Positions 16,696-24,361 of a stretch of DNA of 35,796 bases are shown here, one piece after another. The DNA comes from an uncultured Geobacter sp. (GTDB taxonomy: Bacteria > Desulfobacterota > Desulfuromonadia > Geobacterales > CAIOGM01). The notes beneath the pieces were generated by a model. The model had not been told where the DNA came from. It made no database searches and was given only the letters and a program-made list of their open reading frames with translations. Numbering within the stretch: the stretch's first letter is position 1; each line of letters starts with the position of its first letter. Location: NCBI GenBank assembly GCA_903902855.1, contig CAIUWK010000030.1, positions 1 through 35,796 of the forward strand, given 5' to 3'. The position numbers and the translations under genes were made by a program.

Positions 16696-18795
16696 ATGTT
16701 TCGACGCAAGCTGCTCTACAAGGTAGTGGGGATTACGGGGATGACCCTCCTGGCGGGATTCACCGCCATGGGGCTTCTGGCTCTCTGGCTGGAATACCAG
16801 GCGATCCTGCAGCTTCAGATAACTAACAACCGAAGCTTGGCTGCCATAGTCACTAAAAATATCACCGATGCCATGATGAAGGGGGAGGCGCAGGAGATCA
16901 AGAGCTATGTGAAGGGGATGAAGGAAAAAAAGCTTTTCCATGACCTCACCCTCTTCACCCCCCAGGGAGTCGATTCAACAACCCCGAGTTTGGGTAAAAA
17001 CAGTGAGATCGTCAAGGCCATTGCCACGGGGAGATCCCAGGATCGGGTCCTGACGATGGCGGGATCACATCTGATGAACTCCATCATCCTGCTTCCCAAC
17101 GAGGAACGCTGTATGCGGTGTCATGGCGCCTCCCCCCGCACTCTTGGCGCCATCATGCTCGCCACCTCTCTGGATTCAGGCTATACCAGCGCACGAAAAC
17201 TCACCCTCCTGCTCACCGGAGCAGGGTTTTTCTTCTTCATCATGATCATCTGCAGCATGATTCTCTTCTTCAAAAAAACCATCGTGAACGATATTCAAAT
17301 CTGCGCAGGAACGGTGAAGCGACTGGCGGAGGGGAAGGGTGACCTTACCACAGAACTGCCGGTGCGCAGCGACGATGAAATCGGCCAACTCGCTGCGGGA
17401 ATCAACCGACTCACCGGCACCCTCCGTCATACCATTTCGGATCTCTATGGACAGACCGAACAGACCGCAGTGGCAATCTGCAAAGTCGACAGGGATACGG
17501 TGGAGACGGTGGCTGCGGCGTCAAGCCAGAAAGAGCAGTCCGCCACCCTGGCGGTGGCCGCTGAAGAGATGGCGGCAACATTAAATGAGGTTGCCGCCAA
17601 TACCCATCGGGCGTCCCAGCTTTCCCGTCAGGTGGATGGTGCTGCCGGCGCAGGAATGACCGCGGTGGGGGAAACCTTCACCTGCATGGAGGCGATCAGC
17701 GGCACGGTGGGGGACACCCTGAAGACGGTGGAACGACTGGCCGCTTCCTCCGGCACCATCGGGGAGATCACCACGCTCATCGAGGATATCGCCGGCCAGA
17801 CCTCCCTCCTGGCGCTGAACGCTGCCATCGAGGCAGCCCGGGCCGGGGAACATGGACGCGGGTTCGCGGTGGTTGCCGATGAAGTGAAGAGCCTCTCCGC
17901 CAAGACAGCCGTCTCAACCAAGGAAATTTCCCGTATCATCCACAATATTCAGCAGGAAAGTTCGGCGGCCACTTCTGCCATGTTCCTGGTACGGGAACGG
18001 GTGGAGGAAGGGGTCGCCAAATCCGTCGCGGCCCGGAACTCCCTGGGAAACATCCTGACTCTCAGCGGTGACGCCACGGAGATGATCAATCAGATTGCCT
18101 GCGCCACCGAGGAACAGAGCATTACAACCGCAGATATTTCCATGAGGATCCATCAGATTTCCCAGTTGGCGTCACAGATCCATTCCCAAATGCAGACGAG
18201 CGGGGTGATGTTTCGCAAACTCGCCCAAGTGTCCGAACAGGTCTTCTCCACCGTGGGCAATTTTCGCGTGGGGAACCAGCATGACGCCATGAAAGGGTAT
18301 GCCGACGATCTGCGTAACGCCACCGCGGCCTTACTGGAAAAAGCACTGTCCGACGGGAGAGTTACCATGGATGAGCTCTTTGACCGAAAATACCTCCCCA
18401 TCCCCAGGAGCTCTCCCCGGAAGTTCAGCACCTCCTTCGACGCATTCTTCGACCGGGAAATCTCTCCGCTCCAGGAACAGATACTGGCCAAGGAGAGCGG
18501 GATATTCTTTGCCATCTGCGTGGATGACCATGGCTATGTCCCCACCCACAACCTCCGCTACTCCCACCCCCTGACCGGTAATCAGGCGGTGGACAAGGTA
18601 CATAACCGGACCAAGCGGATCTTCGACGATCGTACGGGGCTGCGGGCCGCCGTCAATCGGGAACCGTATCTCCTGCAGACCTATATGCGCGATACCGGTG
18701 AAATCATGAACGATATTTCCACCCCTCTCATGATTCGGGGGCGTCACTGGGGTGCGGTGAGAGTCGGCTACCACTGTCTTGAGGAGAGTTTCTGA
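16696..18795 (+). CDS. Methyl-accepting chemotaxis protein with periplasmic c-type heme motif
   Basis: 699 residues. TM1 is about 12-34 and the periplasmic domain about 35-168, carrying CMRCH (C139, C142, H143), a covalent heme c attachment motif. TM2 is about 169-194, followed by HAMP (about 195-250) and the signalling hairpin with [16 protein letters not shown]-type core sequence (about 360-410). The C-terminal extension (about 555-699: [43 protein letters not shown]) is a PAS/Cache-like module that recurs at the C-terminus of many receptors. It probably senses redox or a heme ligand and talks to CheA/CheW, which are not in the window. CTGGAGAG precedes the ATG. The 3' end overlaps the convergent MATE gene by 68 bp. 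Confidence 0.9.
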   Translation: MFRRKLLYKVVGITGMTLLAGFTAMGLLALWLEYQAILQLQITNNRSLAAIVTKNITDAMMKGEAQEIKSYVKGMKEKKLFHDLTLFTPQGVDSTTPSLGKNSEIVKAIATGRSQDRVLTMAGSHLMNSIILLPNEERCMRCHGASPRTLGAIMLATSLDSGYTSARKLTLLLTGAGFFFFIMIICSMILFFKKTIVNDIQICAGTVKRLAEGKGDLTTELPVRSDDEIGQLAAGINRLTGTLRHTISDLYGQTEQTAVAICKVDRDTVETVAAASSQKEQSATLAVAAEEMAATLNEVAANTHRASQLSRQVDGAAGAGMTAVGETFTCMEAISGTVGDTLKTVERLAASSGTIGEITTLIEDIAGQTSLLALNAAIEAARAGEHGRGFAVVADEVKSLSAKTAVSTKEISRIIHNIQQESSAATSAMFLVRERVEEGVAKSVAARNSLGNILTLSGDATEMINQIACATEEQSITTADISMRIHQISQLASQIHSQMQTSGVMFRKLAQVSEQVFSTVGNFRVGNQHDAMKGYADDLRNATAALLEKALSDGRVTMDELFDRKYLPIPRSSPRKFSTSFDAFFDREISPLQEQILAKESGIFFAICVDDHGYVPTHNLRYSHPLTGNQAVDKVHNRTKRIFDDRTGLRAAVNREPYLLQTYMRDTGEIMNDISTPLMIRGRHWGAVRVGYHCLEESF

Positions 18796-20152
18796 GGGAA
18801 CGTTCTACGTCGGGCAACCGGCGGAGCACCGACCTGACATACCCCAGGGAGATGAGGGACGCGCACCAGGTGACGACGGCGATCCCCCACCAGATCCCCC
18901 TGACCCCCAACCCCAGGTTGGTGGAGAGAATGAAAAAGATCGGGATCGGGGCGATGATCTGGCGAAAGCTCCCGATGACCACGGCAAAGAGCGGCCGCTT
19001 GAGCCCCTGAAGGGTGAAGACGCTGATATAGAGAATGACGTAGGCCCCGAAGACAAAGGCAGCGATCCTCAGATAGCCGATACCGATGCTGATGACCTGG
19101 GCATCGGCGGTGAAGAACCGCATGAGACGCTCCGCAGCAAAAAAGACCGCCACTCCTCCCCCCGCCATCATCAGCACCCCCGTTGTCAGAGCCGTCCGTA
19201 CCGTCTCCCGCACCCGTGATGCCAGCCCCGCGCCGTTATTCTGGGCCACCAGCGCCAGCGTGGCCACGTTCAGCCCCATGGCCGGCAGCAGGGCCAGTTG
19301 CTCGATGCGGGTGGCGATACCGTAGGCCGCCACCGCCTCTCGGCCGAAACGTCCCAGAAACCAGGTGATGACGAAAATCCCCAGGGCCACGGTGAGCATG
19401 GAGAGACTGGCCGGAAACCCCTGCTTGGCCAGCTCCAGGAACTCCTTTTTCCGGGGGAGAAAATCGCCAAGGCGGATGCCGGCCATGAGGCCGATTTTCC
19501 GGACCCGCACTCCCAGGTAGACGCTTCCCAGGGCCTGCACCAGCACCGTGGCCCAGGCGATCCCCGAAAGCCCCAGGGGAGGGAGACCGAAGCCGCCGAA
19601 AAGAAACCAGGGGTCCAACCCCAGGTTGAGCAAGAACCCCACAACGAGGAAATTACGGAAATACCGGGTGTTTCCCGTGGCGTTGAGAGAGGCGTTGAGG
19701 GACTGGTTGAGGATGAAGCAGGTGGAGCCGGCGAAGATGGCGTTCATATACCCCAGAGACAGGTAGAGATACTCTTCCCGGGCACCCAGGAGGCGAAAGA
19801 GTGCAGGGGCTGCCACCAATCCGGCACAGGTCATGAAAAGCCCGTGGAGCGCGGCAAAGGTGATGGCCTGGGTTGCATACAGCCTCGCCTCCGGCCGCCG
19901 CTCCGAACCAAGGGCATTGCCGATGAGGGAGGTGGCGCCGGTGGAGATGCCGCTACCCACGGCGATGATGAGAAAAAAGAGGGGAAAAGAGAGGGAGATG
20001 GCTGCCAGCGCCTGGGTGGAGATAAGCCCGGCGTAGAGGGTGTCCACCACATTGAACATGGTATTGAAGAAAAAACCGATCCCCACCGGCACGGCAAGTC
20101 GCCGCAGGAGCTGAGGGATGGGGGCGACGGTGAGATCGTGGGCGTTGTCCAT
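18728..20152 (-). CDS. MATE-family multidrug/metabolite exporter
   Basis: 474 residues from the ATG at 20152 ([16 protein letters not shown]). Twelve hydrophobic segments in two similar halves are visible. The opening [31 protein letters not shown] is the typical first-helix motif of Na+ or H+ coupled MATE exporters of the NorM/DinF superfamily. The substrate is unknown. AGG about 10 nt upstream of the ATG supports this start; a GTG at 20176 would add eight residues from repeat sequence. It follows the glucan genes on the same strand, but a terminator-like hairpin and an inverted repeat separate it from glgE. The 3' end overlaps the chemotaxis receptor gene. Confidence 0.9.
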   Translation of the reverse strand: MDNAHDLTVAPIPQLLRRLAVPVGIGFFFNTMFNVVDTLYAGLISTQALAAISLSFPLFFLIIAVGSGISTGATSLIGNALGSERRPEARLYATQAITFAALHGLFMTCAGLVAAPALFRLLGAREEYLYLSLGYMNAIFAGSTCFILNQSLNASLNATGNTRYFRNFLVVGFLLNLGLDPWFLFGGFGLPPLGLSGIAWATVLVQALGSVYLGVRVRKIGLMAGIRLGDFLPRKKEFLELAKQGFPASLSMLTVALGIFVITWFLGRFGREAVAAYGIATRIEQLALLPAMGLNVATLALVAQNNGAGLASRVRETVRTALTTGVLMMAGGGVAVFFAAERLMRFFTADAQVISIGIGYLRIAAFVFGAYVILYISVFTLQGLKRPLFAVVIGSFRQIIAPIPIFFILSTNLGLGVRGIWWGIAVVTWCASLISLGYVRSVLRRLPDVERSLRNSPQDSGSRLSPHPSDAPES

Positions 20153-20171
20153 AAAAAAACCTGAAAACCGT

Positions 20172-20239
20172 CTCACGCAGAGGCGCAGAGAACGCGGAGC
20201 AGATCACTCTGTCCGGTTTTCTCTGCGTCTCTGCGTGAG
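20172..20239. repeat. Inverted repeat element with CGCAGAG words
   Basis: Arms of 21 nt (20172-20192 and 20219-20239) are reverse complements at 20 of 21 positions. The left arm holds CGCAGAG twice, followed by the variant CGCGGAG. It has the same three-word architecture as the elements at 8231 and 34411, but a shorter interior (26 bp). It lies just upstream of the MATE gene. Confidence 0.85.
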
Positions 20240-20248
20240 GAATGTTAA

Positions 20249-20285
20249 AAGCCGCCCGTCCGGCAGGTACCGGCATGGGCGGCTC
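20249..20285 (-). terminator. Probable terminator after glgE
   Basis: On the minus strand GCCGCCC (20283-20277) pairs with GGGCGGC (20257-20251), with an inner CCGG/CCGG pairing, and is followed by TTTTAAC. It lies 23 bp beyond the glgE stop. Confidence 0.7.
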
Positions 20286-20307
20286 TTATGGTTAAGGGAG
20301 AACGCTG

Positions 20308-22428
20308 CTACAGGAAATAATCGAAATCCTGTTCCCGGTGGGACCAGCGGAGGAGGTGGAAGATGTGCGCCGGCTCATTCCCCGGGTCCAGCTTCACGAA
20401 GTTGCGCTCCCCTTTCCAGTAGTAGCGCCGTCCCGTGATCAGGTCGTGCAGCTGGTAGGTCTCGTCGACCTTGATCCCCAGGTCGTGAATGGGGACGTAG
20501 ACCGCCGTCTCCTGGGGCTCGAAGGGATTCAGGTTCACCGCCACGAAGATATGATCCCGCTCCTCTTCCCGATGTTTGCCATAGAAGAGGACCTGCTCGT
20601 TGTCGGCCCGGTAAAAGCGGAGGTTGCGGTTCTCCTGGAGGGCAGGATGATCGCGCCTGATATGGTTCAGTCGGCCGATGTACTCCTTGATGTTGCCGGG
20701 ACGGTCCCAGTCCCATACCTTGAAGTCGTACTTCTCCGAGTTGATGTACTCCTCCTTCCCCGGAAGCGGTGCCCCTTCGCAGAGCTCGAACCCGTTGTAC
20801 ATCCCCCAGGTCGGTCCCAGGGTCGTGGCCAACAGCGCCCTGATCTTGAAGGCGGAGCGTGGCGCGTCCTGGAGGAACTCCGGCAGAATATCCGGCGTGT
20901 TGACGAAGAGGTTCCCCCGAAAATATTCGGCCACGTCGCTCTGGGTCAACTCCGTGAAGTAGTCGATGATCTCGTGTTTGAAGTTGCGCCAGGTGAAGTA
21001 GGTATAGGACTGGGTATAGCCCGACTTGGCCAGGATCTGCATCATCTTGGCCCGGGTGAACGCCTCTGCCAGGAAGATGACATCCGGCCCCACTTTTCGC
21101 ACCTCGCCGATGAGCCATTTCCAGAACTCCACCGGCTTGGTGTGGGGATTATCCACCCGGAAGATCCGGACCCCCTGCTCCATCCAGAAGAGAAAGACCT
21201 CCAACACCCCGTTCCAGAGCCCTTCCCGATCCGTGGTGGTAAAGTCCAGCGGGTAGATATCCTCGTATTTTTTCGGAGGATTCTCGGCAAACTTGATGGT
21301 ACCGTCGGGGCGTTTCTTGAACCACTCCGGGTGTTCCTTGACCCAGGGATGGTCCGGCGAGGTCTGCAGGGCCACGTCCAGGGCGATCTCCATCCCCCGG
21401 CTCCGGCAGGCCCGCTCGAAAGTGCGGAAATCGTCAATGGTCCCCAGAGAGGGTTCCACCGCCGTGTGCCCGCCGAATTCGTTGCCGATGGCATAGGGAC
21501 AGCCGGGGGAACCTGGCGGGCAGATGAGGCTGTTGTTGGGCCCTTTCCGGTTGGTAAAGCCGATGGGGTGAATGGGGGGGAGGTAGATCACGTCGAACCC
21601 CAGCCCGGCAATCTCGTCCAGCCGCCCCTCCATCTCGCCGAAGGTGGCGGAGCGGGTGGGATCGGTCCCCTGGGAGCGCCCCCACATCTCGTACCAGGAA
21701 CCGAACTCGGCCCTCTTCCGGTCCACGGTCACCTCAAGGATCTGATGGTACCGACCGAAGTCGGAGCGGTCCGGGTACTTGGCCATGAGAAGGCGGAGTT
21801 CTTCCCCCAGAACAACATCGTTCACCGGGTCCCCACCCCCCATTTTCTGTCCTGCGGCCAGCCGGTGCAGCAACAGCGAGACATCCGCCAGCAGATCGCT
21901 CACCGGCTCCTTGGCGGCCGCGGCCTCGCTCACCCTCCTGAGGAGTTCCAGGGCTCTTTCCGCGGTGGTGGAGCTCTCCAGCCGCTCCTGGAAACAGAGG
22001 AGCTTATCACTGATACGGGCGGCGTCGTCCTGGTCGGCCCGGGCAACGGCCCCCTCAACAATTTTACGCCCTTCCAGGAGGTCGCTGGTAAGATCCTGAT
22101 GAGCATCATGCTTCTTTTTGGTGTCATGAGCCCAGGAAAGGAAGGGATCACGCCAGGCAAAGACGGTGTACTCGTAGGTGGCGTTCTCCTTCAGCTGAAA
22201 AGAGCCGCTCCAGCGGTCGTTCACCACGTGGAGCATCTCCACCTCCCGCCACTCCTGCTCACCTTGCGTGCGCCACTGGGCCACGGCCCGGACCACGTCA
22301 TGACCGTGGGTAAAGATATCTGCCTCCACCACCAGGATATCCCCTACCACCCGCTTCACCGGAAAGCGGCCGCCGCTGATGGCGGGGGTCACTGCCTCAA
22401 CATTAACGGTATGAATATCAGGAATCAT
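20308..22428 (-). CDS. glgE: Alpha-1,4-glucan:maltose-1-phosphate maltosyltransferase
   Basis: 706 residues. GlgE transfers maltosyl units from alpha-maltose 1-phosphate to the non-reducing end of alpha-1,4-glucan (GH13_3). An N-terminal beta domain (about 1-110) and a helical insert (about 115-225) precede the barrel (FGSWYEMWGRS, YLPPIHPIG, GNEFGGHTAVEPSLGT). The nucleophile is D426 in RIFRVDNPHT and the acid/base E455 in FLAEAF. Their 29-residue spacing equals that of D394/E423 in the Streptomyces enzyme. A C-terminal beta domain ends the protein. The start is set by ATGA overlap with the GlgM-like gene and GGGGAGG upstream. It acts directly on the product expected from its neighbour. Confidence 0.93.
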   Translation of the reverse strand: MIPDIHTVNVEAVTPAISGGRFPVKRVVGDILVVEADIFTHGHDVVRAVAQWRTQGEQEWREVEMLHVVNDRWSGSFQLKENATYEYTVFAWRDPFLSWAHDTKKKHDAHQDLTSDLLEGRKIVEGAVARADQDDAARISDKLLCFQERLESSTTAERALELLRRVSEAAAAKEPVSDLLADVSLLLHRLAAGQKMGGGDPVNDVVLGEELRLLMAKYPDRSDFGRYHQILEVTVDRKRAEFGSWYEMWGRSQGTDPTRSATFGEMEGRLDEIAGLGFDVIYLPPIHPIGFTNRKGPNNSLICPPGSPGCPYAIGNEFGGHTAVEPSLGTIDDFRTFERACRSRGMEIALDVALQTSPDHPWVKEHPEWFKKRPDGTIKFAENPPKKYEDIYPLDFTTTDREGLWNGVLEVFLFWMEQGVRIFRVDNPHTKPVEFWKWLIGEVRKVGPDVIFLAEAFTRAKMMQILAKSGYTQSYTYFTWRNFKHEIIDYFTELTQSDVAEYFRGNLFVNTPDILPEFLQDAPRSAFKIRALLATTLGPTWGMYNGFELCEGAPLPGKEEYINSEKYDFKVWDWDRPGNIKEYIGRLNHIRRDHPALQENRNLRFYRADNEQVLFYGKHREEERDHIFVAVNLNPFEPQETAVYVPIHDLGIKVDETYQLHDLITGRRYYWKGERNFVKLDPGNEPAHIFHLLRWSHREQDFDYFL

Positions 22429-23633
22429 TGCCCGACTACCTCCCCATAGAGTTCTCGTACGCGTTCGGCGATGCTTGTCCATGAATAGTTTTCCTCGGCG
22501 CGGCGGCGTCCTGCGACACTCATCCGCTCCCGCAGGAGAGGGTCACCCGCGACCCGGTTGATTCCCGCTGCCAGCTCCCGGGCAAACCGCTCCGGATCAA
22601 CCGCCTCGAAGGGGGCCTCGCTCTGCTGTTCAAAGGAGATGAGAAGACCGGTCTCCTCGGGGATCACCACCTCCTTGATCCCCCCCACCGCTGAGGCGAC
22701 CACCGGGGCGCCGCAGGCCATGGCCTCCAGGTTAATGATCCCGAAGGGCTCATAGATGGAGGGGCAGCAGAAGACCTGGGCATGGGAGTAGAACTGGATG
22801 GCGTCCACCTTGGAGACCATCTCCGGAATCCAGTAGACATGCTCCCGGCTCCGTTGGATCTCGGCAATCCCCTGTTTCATCTCCTCGCCGATCTCCGGGG
22901 TATCGGGTTGCCCCGCCAGGAGCACCACCCCTAGTCCCGGCGCCAGATGTTTGATGGCGCGCACCAGATGGATGATCCCCTTCTGCCGGGTGATCCGACC
23001 CACGAAGAGGACATAGGGAAGCCCCTTGGGGATGCCGGCCTTGTCCAGGGCAGCCGTCTCCGGGGTGAACCGGTACTGCTCCACGTCGATGCCGTTGGGG
23101 ATGATCCGGACCTTGGCGGGATCGACGTTGAAATGTTTCAGGATATCCTCACGGGTCTCCGTGGAGACCGCGATGATGGCGTCAGCGGTTTCCAGCGCCG
23201 TCTTCTCCACCCAGGAGGAGAAATCGTACCCCCGCCCCAGTTGCTCCCGTTTCCAGGGGCGCAGCGGCTCCAGGGAGTGGGTGGTGATGACCAGGGGGGT
23301 ACCGTAGAGCAGGCGCGCCAGGAGCCCGCCGGCTTGGGCGTACCAGGTATGGCAGTGAACCACGTCGGCATCGATGGGATCAGCCATCCAGGTGACCGAC
23401 CGCTGGAGCATCTCCACCGGCGACCGGAGTTGGGGCGGGGTGGCCGCGGTCAACTCCTTGGGGACGGGATATCCCTTGACGCGCAGGTTCTCTGCGGTGA
23501 CGTCCTGGTCGCCGAAGCAGCGAACCTCCACCTCCATGAGACGCGCCAGTTCGCGGGTCAGGTATTCCACATGCACGCCGGCGCCGCCGTAGACGTAGGG
23601 GGGATATTCATTGGTAAGGAGCAGTGCCTTCAT
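22425..23633 (-). CDS. glgM: GT4 glycosyltransferase, GlgM-like (maltose-1-phosphate synthase)
   Basis: 402 residues. A GT-B fold retaining glycosyltransferase: N-terminal MKALLLTNEYPPYVYGGAGVH, a linking VHCHTWYAQAGGLLA, and the C-terminal donor-binding PSIYEPFGIINLEAMACG with its conserved Glu. The sequence follows the actinobacterial GlgA/GlgM type rather than the classical bacterial glycogen synthase found 1.8 kb upstream. In mycobacteria GlgM joins ADP-glucose and glucose 1-phosphate to give alpha-maltose 1-phosphate, the GlgE donor. The 4-nt overlap with glgE supports that role here. GGAGG lies 4 nt before the ATG. Elongation of glucan from ADP-glucose is an alternative activity. Confidence 0.88.
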   Translation of the reverse strand: MKALLLTNEYPPYVYGGAGVHVEYLTRELARLMEVEVRCFGDQDVTAENLRVKGYPVPKELTAATPPQLRSPVEMLQRSVTWMADPIDADVVHCHTWYAQAGGLLARLLYGTPLVITTHSLEPLRPWKREQLGRGYDFSSWVEKTALETADAIIAVSTETREDILKHFNVDPAKVRIIPNGIDVEQYRFTPETAALDKAGIPKGLPYVLFVGRITRQKGIIHLVRAIKHLAPGLGVVLLAGQPDTPEIGEEMKQGIAEIQRSREHVYWIPEMVSKVDAIQFYSHAQVFCCPSIYEPFGIINLEAMACGAPVVASAVGGIKEVVIPEETGLLISFEQQSEAPFEAVDPERFARELAAGINRVAGDPLLRERMSVAGRRRAEENYSWTSIAERVRELYGEVVGQ

Positions 23634-23656
23634 GGAACCTCCGGAGGGAAAAACAA

Positions 23657-23698
23657 GGGTGAAGGGTGAAGAGTGAATGGTGAATGGTGAATCGTGAA
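23657..23698. repeat. Tandem heptamer array (GNGTGAA/TGGTGAA), six units
   Basis: Six consecutive 7-nt units share the core GTGAA: GGGTGAA twice, GAGTGAA, TGGTGAA twice, TCGTGAA. It sits in the leader between dodecin and glgM, 24 nt upstream of the glgM ATG on its 5' side. Confidence 0.85.
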
Positions 23699-23745
23699 TC
23701 GCCCCCCTTCCCGCCCTTCCCCCGCGGTGGGAAGGTGTTAAAATC

Positions 23746-23766
23746 CCCTCCCCTTCAAGGGGAGGG
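23746..23766. repeat. GC-rich perfect palindrome, CCCTCCCCTT/AAGGGGAGGG
   Basis: Two 10-bp arms with a single-base centre (23756), followed by GGCTAGGGTGGGG. With the heptamer array it fills the 159-bp gap between dodecin and glgM. It may act as a transcript-stabilising or terminator-like hairpin after dodecin; there is no clear T tract. Confidence 0.6.
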
Positions 23767-23792
23767 CTAGGGTGGGGATGGGTAGGGGGTTA

Positions 23793-24008
23793 TTACTTCA
23801 GCTGAAACGCCACCTTGAGCACCACCTGATATTCACTCACGGTCCCGTCATCGCCAACATGGCCGCGAACCTCACCCACTTCGAACCAGGAGAGTTTTTC
23901 CAGGCTCGTATTGGCCCGGCTCACCGCCGTCTGGATGGCGTCCTCGATGCTCTTCTTGGAGGTGCCGATGACTTCAATCTTCTTGTAAACGCGATCTTCT
24001 CCGTACAT
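23793..24008 (-). CDS. Dodecin-family flavin-binding protein
   Basis: 71 residues. The near-complete family pattern is present: VYKKIEVIGTSKKSIEDAI, AVSRANTSLEKLSWFEV with the flavin-stacking Trp, GEVRGHV, then EYQVVLKVAFQL. Dodecins assemble into hollow dodecamers that bind and buffer riboflavin, FMN or FAD in the cytosol. The chain begins with a short MYGEDR lead. AAGGAG lies 7 nt before the ATG. It sits inside the alpha-glucan run, with repeat-rich spacers on both sides. It may therefore have its own promoter, and its link to glucan metabolism is not obvious. Confidence 0.92.
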   Translation of the reverse strand: MYGEDRVYKKIEVIGTSKKSIEDAIQTAVSRANTSLEKLSWFEVGEVRGHVGDDGTVSEYQVVLKVAFQLK

Positions 24009-24077
24009 GGTTTTTCTCCTTGTTGATTGGTTGGTGCTCTCACAACTGCTTGTTTCGTAACCCCTCCTGTCCTCCCC

Positions 24078-24195
24078 CCTTCGACTCCCTTCGACTACGC
24101 TCAGGGCAGGTCGCTCAGGGCAGGCTTAACCCAAGGGGAGGGACGTGCCAAGGGAATGTCGCCCCTTGCGCTCCCCTTCTTAAGATAAGAGGGGG
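24078..24195. repeat. Repeat-rich spacer upstream of dodecin
   Basis: CCTTCGACT occurs at 24078-24086 and 24088-24096. A 13-bp direct repeat, CGCTCAGGGCAGG, occurs at 24098-24110 and 24112-24124. Further on, CCCCTTCTTA and TAAGAGGGGG form an imperfect hairpin (24173-24195). I see no gene between 24009 and 24205. Confidence 0.7.
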
Positions 24196-24205
24196 ACGGG
24201 GGGAG

Positions 24206-24361
24206 TTATGACGGGAGGTCGTCCTCTTCCTCTTCAACCGGCGCCTCTTCCTCCGGCTCGTAATCATCATCCATGAGCCGATCGAGAAACTTCTTGTTAT
24301 CGCTGATGATCCGGGCGATCCCCGTCGCCAGCTCCTGCAGGTCATCCCTGGAGTCGGTCAT
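24206..24361 (-). CDS. Small acidic 51-residue protein coupled to glgA
   Basis: 51 residues. Its ATG (24361-24359) overlaps the glgA stop by 4 nt (ATGA), so it is very likely translated by re-initiation. Residues 1-33 (MTDSRDDLQELATGIARIIS and NKKFLDRLMD) predict an amphipathic helix. Residues 32-51 are extremely acidic, about half Asp/Glu (YEPEEEAPVEEEEDDLPS). No Cys, no signal and no known motif are present. I do not recognise the family. The coupling suggests a partner or regulator of glycogen synthase, but that is an inference. The other frame over the same bases gives only an Arg/Ser-rich shadow. Confidence 0.75.
   Translation of the reverse strand: MTDSRDDLQELATGIARIISDNKKFLDRLMDDDYEPEEEAPVEEEEDDLPS

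Noticed and set aside
20338-22449. Long plus-strand open frame (703 residues) opposite glgE
   Set aside because: It is antisense to a gene with complete catalytic motifs and is rich in Pro/Gly/His without any domain, as expected for a GC-rich shadow.
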